Assembly: GCA_965230185.1 (NCBI GenBank)
Contig: OZ245995.1
Span: 2,170,001-2,234,000, forward strand
Reading direction: 5' to 3'
Source of the DNA: Motiliproteus sp965230185
GTDB taxonomy: Bacteria; Pseudomonadota; Gammaproteobacteria; Pseudomonadales; Balneatricaceae
Length of the DNA: 64,000 nucleotides
Part shown: one piece after another, positions 1 to 8,991 of the stretch
Layout: the number at the start of each line of letters is the position of its first letter
Position numbering within the stretch: the stretch's first letter is position 1
Notes under the pieces: generated by a model
Told to the model about the DNA's origin: nothing
The model's input: only the letters and a program-made list of their open reading frames with translations
The model's database searches: none
Position numbers and translations under genes: made by a program

Positions 1-1
1 T

Positions 2-130
2 GCGCTGACCGATGCACTCTGTCTGTTAAAGGAGGGGGCCATCACCCTGGCTCACGTGCAGGGGGATCGGGATTCCGCCAGGAAGGCGAAAACAACGGCG
101 GAAATGCTGATCGGAAGTTACCTGACCTGA
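2..130 (+). CDS. TetR/AcrR-type regulator, C-terminal end only (partial)
   Basis: An open frame enters from the left edge and stops at 128-130, giving the last 42 residues of a protein. The stretch EGAITLAHVQGDRDSA followed by AEMLIGSYL resembles the last two helices of TetR-family ligand domains, where a gly-ala-ile helix and an Asp-x-(A)-A-x-x-A pattern are common. The helix-turn-helix domain would lie outside the window, so the assignment rests on a short tail. It converges on the minus-strand DUF1028 operon and may or may not regulate it. Confidence 0.5.
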   Translation, partial: ALTDALCLLKEGAITLAHVQGDRDSARKAKTTAEMLIGSYLT

Positions 131-185
131 AAGCCCTGTCAGAAGCGTTTTCAGGCCTGGTAACCATGGACTCCGGCGAGCGGGG

Positions 186-857
186 TTACTCGTCGCCCGG
201 CACCCCGTAGGACTCGGAGTTGGCCGGATCCCGGGCGCGGGTGATATAAGCGTTCATCTGCGGCTGATAGGCGTTCCAGACCAGCCGCAGCTCACCGATT
301 GGCTCGATGTGCCAGTCGACTCTGAGATCCACTACCGGCCAGCGGGGCTCGGCGCACATCAGCAGACCCGCGGAATGCACCGGTCCCAGCTCGCCACCGG
401 CGGCCAGTCCCGCCTCCAATGCCTGCAGCAGCCGTTCAGCCAGATGGCCCCGACTGTTTTCGAAGGCTTCGACCATCGCCCCGGGAACTCCTGTATTGTC
501 CAGCAGGTTGCCCATGGCCAGACAGTTGTGGCCGGTGGCGGTGGCGTAAGTGCCCAGCGCCTGCTCGCCGCTGAAGGTCACGCCTTCTCCGGTTCTGCTC
601 AGCACCCCCAGTTGTCGCCACTGTGGATCGGCATCGGCCGCCATCATTGCTTCCAGCGCCTGCTGTGGTGAAGCACCTGCCGCCAGCTGATCCAGAGCCA
701 GCGGGCCCAGATCCGGATTGGTGATGTTCTGGGTCAGTGCCACGCCGGTGTTGCTGCGGACAAAGGCACAGCGACTGGCGACGCAGATACTGGATGATGT
801 GATTGCACAACCTGTCATTCCGGTGTCGGGACAGACTCCGGCAATAGAAAATGTCAT
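186..857 (-). CDS. DUF1028 family protein (Ntn-hydrolase-like)
   Basis: This 223-residue protein matches the DUF1028 family over its whole length: the N-terminal MTFSIAG strand, a central TNPDLGPLALDQLAAG segment, the AMGNLLDNTGVPGAMVEAFE helix, and LAERLLQALEAGLAAGG near the middle. The family has an Ntn-hydrolase-like fold and no firmly established reaction; it often sits next to peptide or amino acid catabolic genes. A GGGAGAG ribosome site lies just before the ATG. It is the last gene of a three-gene minus-strand operon after the flavin monooxygenase and RidA, with only about 15 bases between RidA's stop and this start, so a shared role in nitrogen compound breakdown is inferred. Confidence 0.85.
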   Translation of the reverse strand: MTFSIAGVCPDTGMTGCAITSSSICVASRCAFVRSNTGVALTQNITNPDLGPLALDQLAAGASPQQALEAMMAADADPQWRQLGVLSRTGEGVTFSGEQALGTYATATGHNCLAMGNLLDNTGVPGAMVEAFENSRGHLAERLLQALEAGLAAGGELGPVHSAGLLMCAEPRWPVVDLRVDWHIEPIGELRLVWNAYQPQMNAYITRARDPANSESYGVPGDE

Positions 858-872
858 TTTTCTCTCCCTGTT

Positions 873-1301
873 TCAGCTGCCGGTACTCTGATCATCCGGA
901 ATTACAGCGATAACATCGATCTCCATCAGCCATTCCGGCTGGGCCAGGGCCTGAACCACCAGACCGGTGGAAATCGGAAAGACGCCCCGAAGCCAGCTGC
1001 CGGTCTCCCGGTAGACCGCTTCCCGGAAGCGGGGGTCGGTGATGTAAGTTGTGGTTTTGACGATATGGCTCAGGTCGGAGCCGGCTTCTTCCAGCAATTT
1101 TTTGACGTTTTTCATCGCCTGATTGGCCTGGGCGCGAGGATCGCCCAGACCAACCAGATTGCCGTCGAAGTCGGTGCCTACCTGACCTCTTACGTAGACC
1201 GTGTTACCAGCCCGGACCGCCTGACACAGATCGTTGTTCAGTGACTGATTCGGGTATGTTTCCTTGGTGTTGAACATGCGGATACGAGTATGGGTCGGCA
1301 T
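873..1301 (-). CDS. ridA: RidA/YjgF/UK114 family enamine/imine deaminase
   Basis: A 142-residue RidA-fold protein. RidA proteins hydrolyse reactive enamine or imine intermediates made by PLP enzymes or amine oxidases. Family features seen are the VYVRGQVGTD strand, DPRAQANQAMKNVKKLLEEAG, and the IVKTTTYITD segment. The strict RidA arginine region reads as PEWLMEIDVIAV, so the exact subgroup (Rid1 to Rid7) is uncertain. A longer frame runs upstream, but it overlaps the monooxygenase; the ATG at 1301 is preceded by AGGGAG and gives a normal RidA length. It sits between the monooxygenase (stop at 1315) and the DUF1028 gene and may clear imines formed by the monooxygenase (inference). Confidence 0.88.
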   Translation of the reverse strand: MPTHTRIRMFNTKETYPNQSLNNDLCQAVRAGNTVYVRGQVGTDFDGNLVGLGDPRAQANQAMKNVKKLLEEAGSDLSHIVKTTTYITDPRFREAVYRETGSWLRGVFPISTGLVVQALAQPEWLMEIDVIAVIPDDQSTGS

Positions 1302-1314
1302 CAACTGACTCCCT

Positions 1315-2658
1315 TTATGCTGACTTCTGAATTTGTGAGGACGGGACCAGATCGTCTGATCTGTTCTCAGGATCGCTCCCGACGTCTGCCTGGCGTTGGG
1401 AAGGATCACGATAGGCAAGGTATTTGCGCTGTGTAGCGATGTGATCGGCAATATGTTTCGCATCGTGCCAGACACCCCAGATAAAGGTGGAACCACGACG
1501 GGACAGCCAGGGCAGACCCACGAAATAGATGCCGGGCTCGGCCGAAATACCGCGCTGATGCTGCGGCTTGCCGTTTTCGTCGAAGGCGTAGTGGCAGTTG
1601 AGCCAGCTGTAATCCAGCTTGTAGCCGGTCGCCCAGACGATCGAGGTAACACCGGCCTCGGCCAGGTCGAGCTCCAGGGTGGGACTGGTCATGCATTCCG
1701 GATCCGGAAGACGATTGCGGGCTTCGGGCTCTTCCGGCAGGTCCAGGCCGTTACGGGCAATATAGGCATCAGCGGCATCCAGCAACTCCAGATAGTTGTT
1801 GTCGCCGCGTGTGATGTTGTCCGCCAGATCCTTTTCAAAGGACAGTCTGCCGTCACGGTACGACCTGGTCAGACCAACAAGGTTGATCCCCTGGTGGGCC
1901 AGCGCCCGGAAATCAACGGTATTGCCGCCATGAGCGCCGCTCACGGCAATGGTGACATGTTCGGTACCCGGGACCATGCTCTCGCGATCCCACTCGCCGA
2001 GAACGCCCAGCCACCAGACGAAATCACGGTTGCGGTAGGAGCGCGGGGGACGATCGTGAGGACCTACCGAAAGGTAGACCTGCCTGCCGGCACGCTGCAG
2101 TTCATCGGCGATCTGCACCCCGGATGAACCGGCGCCCACCACCATAACCGCACCCTCGGGCAGCTGTTCGGGGTTGCGATAGTCGGCGGAGTGAATCTGA
2201 GTGATGGTCTCTGCTTCGGGAACGATCGGCGGGATTACCGGGACCTGGAAAGGCCCGGTGGCGGCAACCACGCGGTTGGCCTCGATCACACCCTCGGAAG
2301 TTTCAACAGTAAATCCTGAACGGTCAGCATTACGCTCCACCTTCTTCACGTCCACGCCGGTCCGGATCGGGGCGTTGAACTTGCGGGCATAGGCTTCGAA
2401 GTACTCCGCAATCCGCTCTTTCGGGGCAAAGGCGTCGGGATCGAGGTCGTCGAACTCCAGACCCGGGAAACGGTCGTGCCAGGCCGGACCATTGGCTACC
2501 AGCGAATCCCAGCGTCCCGTGCGCCACTTTTCGGCGATGCGATCACGCTCCAGAACAATATGGGGCACCCCGAGTCGGGTCAGGTGTTCACTCATGGCCA
2601 CGCCGGCCTGACCGCCGCCAACAACAACCGTATCTGTTTCTGTTTTTTGAACTGTCAT
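1315..2658 (-). CDS. Flavin-containing monooxygenase (FMO/BVMO-like, CzcO family)
   Basis: A 447-residue two-dinucleotide-binding flavoprotein. The FAD Rossmann motif GGGQAG is at about residues 13-18 and the NADPH motif VVGAGSSGVQIA at about residue 170; an ATGPF segment follows the first domain and ATGYKLDY the last. This arrangement fits class B flavoprotein monooxygenases, which oxygenate N, S or ketone groups with NADPH and O2. The strict BVMO fingerprint is not clear, so N-oxygenation and Baeyer-Villiger activity are both possible. It is the first gene of the operon with ridA and DUF1028, and a TTGGATAAA motif shared with neighbouring promoters lies about 260 bases upstream. Confidence 0.85.
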   Translation of the reverse strand: MTVQKTETDTVVVGGGQAGVAMSEHLTRLGVPHIVLERDRIAEKWRTGRWDSLVANGPAWHDRFPGLEFDDLDPDAFAPKERIAEYFEAYARKFNAPIRTGVDVKKVERNADRSGFTVETSEGVIEANRVVAATGPFQVPVIPPIVPEAETITQIHSADYRNPEQLPEGAVMVVGAGSSGVQIADELQRAGRQVYLSVGPHDRPPRSYRNRDFVWWLGVLGEWDRESMVPGTEHVTIAVSGAHGGNTVDFRALAHQGINLVGLTRSYRDGRLSFEKDLADNITRGDNNYLELLDAADAYIARNGLDLPEEPEARNRLPDPECMTSPTLELDLAEAGVTSIVWATGYKLDYSWLNCHYAFDENGKPQHQRGISAEPGIYFVGLPWLSRRGSTFIWGVWHDAKHIADHIATQRKYLAYRDPSQRQADVGSDPENRSDDLVPSSQIQKSA

Positions 2659-3371
2659 GTCTGTGTCCTGTTTTTGTTATTTCGTCTTTCAACGGGGATG
2701 GTTCAGAGCTACCGTTCCTGCGCCCGGGTGGGTTGCACAGGGCCGGTCCGTGAAGGATCAGGAATCCCTATTGTTCAGGTGATCGTAAATCGATCGGAAA
2801 TACGCTTTACCCTTGCGGATCGCCATGTTTGTTGTCTCCATTGCCTGATCTGAATTACGTAGCCTCAGCTTAAGTTCGGTCATTGCATTATTAAAATATT
2901 ATTATTTTTTACATTGGATAAAGAATATTGATATAAAGCACATTGAAGTCGTTGTGATGGCTGTATGTACCTGATTGATAAGAGTGAGTGGTGATAAAAG
3001 ACAAATAGCGGTGAGTGGCTGTTACGGTCAGACTCGCCGGATCAGGAGCCTGAGTGTTGTGATATGGGGGCTGTGGATCGCAGCAGCGACGGTGCAATGC
3101 TGGCTCTCAGCTGAGAGCGCTGCAGATGGGGTCGGTGGCTCGGGTGGACGGCATGACTGCTGTCACAGTGAGACAGGGGGCGTTGAACGTCGCTGAGCGG
3201 AACCGGAACAGCAGGGAAGTGCAGGGATATCCAGGCGCAGGAATGGTCCGGAGGCGGTTCGAAGAAACGAACATGGCAATCTGACAGTGGCTGTAGTGCC
3301 GGAATGGGGATGCTGTGGCTTCGCGACAAATCGGCGGAGCCACAGCCCGCTGGCGTGTCTGGTTCAGGTTA
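2659..3371. other. Intergenic region upstream of the monooxygenase operon
   Basis: No convincing gene in about 710 bases. The 2880-2950 stretch is AT-rich and holds ATTGGATAAA at 2913-2922, a motif found again near the LysR gene. The remainder is GC-rich with only short spurious frames. A hairpin (9-base arms GCTGTGGCT/AGCCACAGC, 3312-3320 and 3338-3346) lies just beyond the potD stop and may end the pot transcript, but it has no U tract. Confidence 0.5.
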
Positions 3372-4400
3372 TTACTGCAGTAACTGAGTCCAGACCTTAT
3401 CCACCAGCTTCTGGGCCAGTGGCGAACAGGCCCTGGTAAATTTCACCGGTACCGATGGAAATATCTCGGGGGAATTCTCGGGCTTGTGCTTCGCTCTGTC
3501 AGGATCGATACTGGCGCCGGATGAGTGACCGTAGTAGTTGTACTGGGTGGTGGCGTGGTCTTTCTCGCTGATCCAGTTGATAAAGCGTCTGGCGTTATCG
3601 ACGTGGCGGGCGCCTTTGGGGACCACCATCGAATCCAGCCAGCCGACCAGCCCCTCTCTGGGTTGGGCGTACTCAATCGGCGCTCCGTTGTTTTTGCGGG
3701 CTCTGAGGACTTCACCGTCCCACCAGGTGTGCATCACCACTTCGCTGCTGGCGAGACGGGAGCTGATATTGTCGGAGCTGTAGACGGCCACATGCTCCTT
3801 TTGCTTCTTCAGCAACTCATAGACCTGCTTCATATCCGTGCTGTTTTCTGAGCAGAAGTCGACGCCCAGATAGAGCCGAGCGGCGGGAATCACCTCATCA
3901 GGTGTGCTGAAAACGGCGATTTTCCCCTTCGCCTCGTCGGAGGGCTTGAAAAAATCTCCCCAGCTGTCGGCGCTGCCCTTGTAGCTGTCGCGGTTGACGG
4001 CAAAGCCGGCGGTACCGTAGGCAAAAGGAATCGAGTAGTGGGACTTCTTATCCCACCACTGGAATTTCCAGCGCGGGTCGATATTGCTGAATGCCGGCAT
4101 GTTGCGAGCGTCTATGTTTTCCAGCAGGTCTTCCTGAATCATGATCTGGACAAAATGCTGGCTTGGAAATACCAGATCGTAATCGCTGGTACCGGACTTG
4201 AGCCTGGCCAGCAGATCCTCGTTGGAAGTGTAACTGTCCAGGGTGATCTCGATGCCGGTCTGCTGCTGAAACTGCTCAATCAGTACCGGGTCAATGGATT
4301 CGGCCCAGGTATAGATATTGAGCTTTTCAGCGGCAGCTATCGGAATCGACAGGGTGCTGGCCAGGATCGAGGTCAGGGCGAGTTTACGCAGATGCGTCAT
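3372..4400 (-). CDS. potD: Polyamine-type ABC transporter, periplasmic substrate-binding protein (PotD/PotF family)
   Basis: A 342-residue binding protein of the spermidine/putrescine family. It begins with a Sec signal peptide (basic MTHLRK, hydrophobic core, cleavage likely after AAA near residue 24) and then the family opening KLNIYTWAESIDP, which matches the PotD/PotF N-terminus. Conserved stretches include DLVFPSQHFVQ, IPFAYGTAGFAVN and GWLDSMVVPKGA. It would bring a polyamine or related cationic amine to the permease. It is the last gene of a four-gene minus-strand operon in the classic A-B-C-D order. Substrate specificity (putrescine, spermidine or another amine) cannot be read from sequence. 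Confidence 0.9.
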   Translation of the reverse strand: MTHLRKLALTSILASTLSIPIAAAEKLNIYTWAESIDPVLIEQFQQQTGIEITLDSYTSNEDLLARLKSGTSDYDLVFPSQHFVQIMIQEDLLENIDARNMPAFSNIDPRWKFQWWDKKSHYSIPFAYGTAGFAVNRDSYKGSADSWGDFFKPSDEAKGKIAVFSTPDEVIPAARLYLGVDFCSENSTDMKQVYELLKKQKEHVAVYSSDNISSRLASSEVVMHTWWDGEVLRARKNNGAPIEYAQPREGLVGWLDSMVVPKGARHVDNARRFINWISEKDHATTQYNYYGHSSGASIDPDRAKHKPENSPEIFPSVPVKFTRACSPLAQKLVDKVWTQLLQ

Positions 4401-4424
4401 AGGTGAAGTTCCTTTTTGTTGTCG

Positions 4425-5252
4425 TTATAGGGAGGTCTGGTTGTTTCGTTTTGCCATCAGCCAGAAGGGGGTCGCCAGCAGCAGCGATACCCCCATGATC
4501 AGCGTCGATATGGCATTAAGCTCCGGTGATACGCCCTGTTTAACCAGTGAGAAGATGTACACCGGCAGGGTTGTGGCTCCGCCGCCTGAGACGATATTGC
4601 TGGTGACAAAGTCGTCCAGGGAGATCACGAAACTGAGCATCGAGCCGGCAAATATGCCGGGCATGATCAGGGGCAGGGTGATGCGTCTGAAGGTGATCCA
4701 GGGGTTGGCGTAGAGATCCTGAGCCGCCTGTTCCAGGTTGGTGTTCATTCCCTGTAGCCGGGCCCGGATGGGCAGAAACGCGAAAGGAATGCAGAAACAG
4801 GTATGCGCCAGAATCAGTTTCAGCAGGCCATTCTGTATGCCCAGTTGTGAAAACAGAATCAGGATCGCCACCGCAAATACAATTTCCGGCAGCATCAGCG
4901 GCAGGTTGACGACCGTTTCCGACAGCTTTCTGTGGCGGACACCCTTACCCCGGGACAGAACCAGGGCGGCGGCCACCGCGATGAGGGTGGCAATCAGGGT
5001 GGAGACAGCGGCTACCGTCAGCGACACCTGAAGAGCATCGATCAGACTTTCATTCTGCAGCGCACTGACATACCACTTTCCGGAAAAACCCTGCCAGACC
5101 GATACGATCCGGTTGGCGTTAAAGGAGTAGGCAATAACCACCAGGATCGGCAGATACAGAAAGGCGAAGAACAGCAGAACCACCAGCCCGAATCCGGGGT
5201 AGCGGCGAACATCGTCGGCTCGGAACAGGTTATTGAGCAGGGGGCTGAGCAT
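4425..5252 (-). CDS. potC: Polyamine-type ABC transporter permease (PotC/PotI family)
   Basis: A 275-residue inner-membrane permease with about six hydrophobic segments. The cytoplasmic EAA loop is present as LEQAAQDLYANPWITFRRITLPLIMPGI, the docking site for the ATPase (quoted only in part: key residues E, A, A, D and the distal G). The downstream ISLDDFVTS motif is typical of PotC and PotI. The ATG follows AGGAGAG with ideal spacing and lies three bases after the previous permease ends, so translation is probably coupled. It pairs with the other permease to form the channel. Confidence 0.9.
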   Translation of the reverse strand: MLSPLLNNLFRADDVRRYPGFGLVVLLFFAFLYLPILVVIAYSFNANRIVSVWQGFSGKWYVSALQNESLIDALQVSLTVAAVSTLIATLIAVAAALVLSRGKGVRHRKLSETVVNLPLMLPEIVFAVAILILFSQLGIQNGLLKLILAHTCFCIPFAFLPIRARLQGMNTNLEQAAQDLYANPWITFRRITLPLIMPGIFAGSMLSFVISLDDFVTSNIVSGGGATTLPVYIFSLVKQGVSPELNAISTLIMGVSLLLATPFWLMAKRNNQTSL

Positions 5253-5255
5253 CGG

Positions 5256-6134
5256 TTATCTCTCCTGGCTGAGGCGAGCGGCGCGACGGGACTGAAAGAC
5301 CAGGAATAACAGCACGATGCTGAGCAGCACCATGGTCAGACTGGCGCCAAAGGACCAGTTACGGGCGATCCCGAACTGATTCTGAATCAGGTTGCCCATC
5401 ATCATGGTCTTGCCGCCCCCGAGCAGCATCGGTTCGAGAACGGTTCCCAGACAGGGGACGAATACCAGAATGGATCCGGCCACGATGCCTGGCTTACACA
5501 GCGGCAGAATCACCCGCAACAGGGTCTGTGCGCGGGTGGAGTAAAGATCGCCGGCGGCCTCGATCAGTCTCGGGTCCAGCTTCTCGATACTGGCGTAGAT
5601 GGGCAGGATCATCAGCGGGATATAGCTGTACACCATTCCCACCATCATGGCCCCGTTGTTGTAGAGCAGGGTGTCGATATCGCCCACCAGTCCGAAAAAC
5701 CGGAGGCCGGATTCCAGTACGCCGTCGTTGCTGAGAATCAGTACCCAGGCGTACACCCGCACCACCATGCTGACCCAGAAAGGCAGGGTGACCAGATACA
5801 GCAGCAGCGCTTTAGTGGCATGGGACTGGCGGGAAATAAAGTAGGCCACCGGAAAGCTGATCAGCAGACAGACGAACGCCGTGGCGGCGGACAGCAGCAG
5901 GGTCCTGCCGATAATCTTCAGGTATTGCAGATTCAGTTGCAGGTTTTCATCCCAGTCGCGTACGTAGAGTATCTGCTGATAGGATTCCAGTGAGAAAACC
6001 TCTTTGAAACCACCGTATGGGTCCGACGTCATTACCGACACGTAGAGGATGATGGCCAGCGGAATGACCATCAGCAGCAGCATCACCGCGTAGGCCGGCA
6101 GCAGACCCCAGAAGTTCCAGCTGAGTTTTTTCAT
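5256..6134 (-). CDS. potB: Polyamine-type ABC transporter permease (PotB/PotH family)
   Basis: A 292-residue permease with about six membrane segments and the EAA loop EAAGDLYSTRAQTLLRV. The VPCLGTVLEPMLLGGGKTMMMG segment is characteristic of PotB/PotH proteins. Its ATG overlaps the stop of the ATPase gene by four bases (ATGA), indicating coupled translation. It forms the permease heterodimer with the gene that follows. Confidence 0.9.
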   Translation of the reverse strand: MKKLSWNFWGLLPAYAVMLLLMVIPLAIILYVSVMTSDPYGGFKEVFSLESYQQILYVRDWDENLQLNLQYLKIIGRTLLLSAATAFVCLLISFPVAYFISRQSHATKALLLYLVTLPFWVSMVVRVYAWVLILSNDGVLESGLRFFGLVGDIDTLLYNNGAMMVGMVYSYIPLMILPIYASIEKLDPRLIEAAGDLYSTRAQTLLRVILPLCKPGIVAGSILVFVPCLGTVLEPMLLGGGKTMMMGNLIQNQFGIARNWSFGASLTMVLLSIVLLFLVFQSRRAARLSQER

Positions 6135-7201
6135 TCGCCGAGCACCCGTACCGACTGGGTGGCGAAGCCGATCTGAACGCTCTCATTGAGGGCATAGCTG
6201 ATGTCGTTACTGATGTTATTGCGTTTCGATACCCGCAACTCGCTGCCACTCTGTAAACGCACGGTGTAGTGGGTATAGCCCCCCATGTAGGTGCGCTGGA
6301 CCACCTCTCCGGGGAGGCTGACGTCAAGATCGTCCCGGTTGATGGAGATTTTCTCCGGCCGCAGCGACAGGGTCGCCTGCTGCCCCTGTCGGAGGTTGGC
6401 CAGCGGTACGCTGAGGTCGACACCCAGCGGGGTGCTGATGGTGGTGGCAGTGTCGCTGACGGCTTTGACAGAGACCGGCAGGAAATTGGTTTCACCGATA
6501 AAATCGGCGACGAAGCGATTGCTGGGATTTTCATAGATATCGACAGGATCACTGAGGTGCTGAATTTCACCATGGGCGAGAATGCAGATCCGGTCAGACA
6601 TCGCCAGCGCTTCTTCCTGATCGTGGGTGACGAAGATAAAGGTGATGCCGGTCTCTCGCTGCAGAGACTGCAGCTCCTCGCGCATCGCCTGGCGCAGCTT
6701 CAGGTCCAGTGCTGACAGCGGCTCGTCCAGCAGCAGCACCTCCGGCTGCGGGGCCAGTGCCCGTGCCAGGGCGATCCGTTGCTGCTGTCCGCCGGACAGT
6801 GCGGATGGGGTGCGATGGGCAAACTGCTCCATATGAACCAGTTGCAGCATCTCGCTGACCCGCTGTTTTCTTCTTTCCGGCTCCCAGCCCAGCATTTCCA
6901 GGCCGAAGCCGATATTCTGCTCCAGTGACATATGGGGGAAGAGGGCATAATTCTGAAATACCGTATTAACCCGGCGTTTATGGGCAGGAAGGGCCTGAAT
7001 ATTTTCCCCGTGAAGTTTAATAATGCCGCTGGTGGGTGTTTCGAATCCCGCGATCATCCGCAGCAGCGTGGTTTTGCCGCAGCCGCTGGGACCCAGCAGG
7101 GTAAAGAATTCGTTGTCGGCGATATCGAAAGAGATGTTTTTAATGGCCTGGAAGGAACCGTATTTTTTCGAGACGTTCTGTATTCTTATTGCTTTACTCA
7201 T
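6131..7201 (-). CDS. potA: Polyamine-type ABC transporter ATP-binding protein (PotA/PotG family)
   Basis: A 356-residue ATPase with Walker A GPSGCGKTT at about residues 38-46, Q-loop FQNYALFPH, signature LSGGQQQR, Walker B LLLDEPLSALD and the switch histidine in FVTHDQ. A C-terminal TOBE-type domain (about residues 240-356, with LRPEKISI) agrees with the CUT/MOI subclass that includes PotA. It heads the potABCD operon and is transcribed divergently from the LysR gene, which is therefore a likely regulator. Confidence 0.92.
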   Translation of the reverse strand: MSKAIRIQNVSKKYGSFQAIKNISFDIADNEFFTLLGPSGCGKTTLLRMIAGFETPTSGIIKLHGENIQALPAHKRRVNTVFQNYALFPHMSLEQNIGFGLEMLGWEPERRKQRVSEMLQLVHMEQFAHRTPSALSGGQQQRIALARALAPQPEVLLLDEPLSALDLKLRQAMREELQSLQRETGITFIFVTHDQEEALAMSDRICILAHGEIQHLSDPVDIYENPSNRFVADFIGETNFLPVSVKAVSDTATTISTPLGVDLSVPLANLRQGQQATLSLRPEKISINRDDLDVSLPGEVVQRTYMGGYTHYTVRLQSGSELRVSKRNNISNDISYALNESVQIGFATQSVRVLGE

Positions 7202-8037
7202 TGAACTGGCTCTCAGCGTTTTAAATCTGCTCTGAAGGCTGTATCCGTTTTACAGCCGCACCGATTCCTGATTTTTTACCGTCAGGTGGATAAATCTTCC
7301 GGTTTCAGACAGCGGTGACGACCGCCTCGGACAGGGCGTGACGATGGCCGGATCCGCAGCCTGCTGCCGGCAGACCGGCAGCACTTTTCCGGGCCTGAAA
7401 CCAGGGCCGGAAACCAGAAATCGGGCCAGCCGAGCCGGAAAACGTCAGGCGGACTCCGGCAAGGCAGATCAGGGCGATGGGTTATGCTTCCTGCAGAAGC
7501 AAAGGGGTGGGGGACTCAGTTGTATCCCAGAATGTAACAGCGTTCATCGTCTTTAAGGGGCCGCGGATGAAAGCCGGACTGAGTTTCTTTTCTGTTGGAG
7601 GGCTTGATAAAAAACTGAGGAGAGAGTGTCCGCTCCTTAGTTTTCAGTGTTTCTTTTGTTGCTTGATTAGTTTCCATAGCGGCCACCGGGTCAAGTAAAG
7701 AACTCGTTTCGAGATTTTATTATGGAGACATCATATATTTCGTTTGGTTTTTTTATCCAATATAAAAAACAAATCAAGCGTATAACCTGACTCTATCCAG
7801 CATTTCTGCCGAACAATATCGTGTTCCGGTGTCAGCGATATCTGTAAACTCCGTCAGTTTTTTCCAGACTGTTATGCGCCTCAGAGCGTGCGTAGTGGAT
7901 GAGGGTCGGCAACTGCCCGGATTTTTCCTGCATAGATAAAATATATCCAATGGTTAAATTATCTATATATTTATTTCCCCAAAACTTGTGAGAGTATTTC
8001 GTTAATCAAAAAAACAGTGCAAACCGAGTCCGGGATT
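7202..8037. other. Divergent control region between potA and the LysR gene
   Basis: About 830 bases without a credible gene. The part next to potA is GC-rich; the 7720-8010 part is strongly AT-rich and likely holds promoters. It carries two copies of a motif seen elsewhere in this corner: TTTATCCAAT at 7752-7761 (inside a TTTAT/ATAAA dyad) and TATATCCAAT at 7942-7951, both reverse complements of ATTGGATA-type sites. These are candidate operators for the adjacent LysR protein. Confidence 0.5.
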
Positions 8038-8991
8038 ATGATCCATTACACGTTGAAGCAGCTGCGCTATTTTGTCGCGGCCGCAAAGGTCGACAGTGTG
8101 ACCAAGGCGGCAGAGAATATGAATGTTTCTCAGCCTTCTATCTCTGCCGCTATTGCGCATCTCGAAGATGTTTTCGGTCTGCAGTTGTTTGTCCGTCATC
8201 ATGCTCAGGGCTTGTCCCTGACTCCCGATGGTCGGCGTTTTCAGGTAGAAGCGATCCGCTCTCTCAAGAATGCCGAAGAACTGGGGTTGTTTGCCGTTGA
8301 ACTGGGAGGCGCCCTGAAAGGAAATCTGGATGTGGCCTGTTTCTCCTCGGTATCCTCGATCCTGATGCCGGGCCTGATTCGGGCCTTTGGTATGGAAAAC
8401 AGTGATGTCTCGATCACCAGCCATGAAGGCTATCATGAGACGCTGATGAAAGGCCTCCACAGCGGTGAATTCGAGCAGGCCCTGACCTTTGATCTCGGCA
8501 CCGGCGAAGATGTTGAATTCCTGTCTCTGGTTACCCTGCCTTCCTATGTGATTATGTCGGAGAAGAACCCGCTGGCCGATAAAGATCTGATTTCCCTGCA
8601 GGAACTGGCCGATCAGCCGATGGTGCACCTGGATCTGCCGCTCAGTCGCGATTATTTCAATTCGCTGTTTGCCGGGCTGAACCTGAAGCCTGCGGTCGCC
8701 CAGCGGGTGGAATCGGTGGATATGGCCAGAAGCATGGTGGCCAATAATTTTGGCTTTTCACTGTCCAACATCGTCCATCTGCAGAGCTCCTCGCTGGAAT
8801 ATAAAAAGCGCTCCGGGCTGAGAGCGCTGGATGGTCAGTCCTACTGTGCGATCCCGATTACAGAGGAGTTGCGTCCTCTGCATCTCGGGCTGACTCATCT
8901 CAAAAACGGCCGTCTGACCCGCAAGGCGACGGCGTTTGCGGAATTCTGCAAAGATTATTTTTCCGGCGCTTATCTGAAATACAGTCAGTAG
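8038..8991 (+). CDS. LysR-family transcriptional regulator
   Basis: A 317-residue LysR protein. The winged helix-turn-helix occupies about residues 1-60 (LKQLRYFVAAAKVDSVTKAA, then NVSQPSISAAIAHLE, key S-Q-P-S-I-S), followed by the linker helix and a periplasmic-binding-protein-like effector domain from about residue 90. An in-frame GTG at 8017 would add seven residues; the ATG at 8038 gives the usual LysR N-terminus and is preferred. It is divergent from potABCD and upstream of an MFS gene, so it probably controls one or both in response to a small effector (inference). Confidence 0.9.
   Translation: MIHYTLKQLRYFVAAAKVDSVTKAAENMNVSQPSISAAIAHLEDVFGLQLFVRHHAQGLSLTPDGRRFQVEAIRSLKNAEELGLFAVELGGALKGNLDVACFSSVSSILMPGLIRAFGMENSDVSITSHEGYHETLMKGLHSGEFEQALTFDLGTGEDVEFLSLVTLPSYVIMSEKNPLADKDLISLQELADQPMVHLDLPLSRDYFNSLFAGLNLKPAVAQRVESVDMARSMVANNFGFSLSNIVHLQSSSLEYKKRSGLRALDGQSYCAIPITEELRPLHLGLTHLKNGRLTRKATAFAEFCKDYFSGAYLKYSQ

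Noticed and set aside
873..1652. 259-residue version of the RidA protein
   Set aside because: The extension overlaps the monooxygenase gene and has no family similarity; the ATG at 1301 has a good ribosome site.
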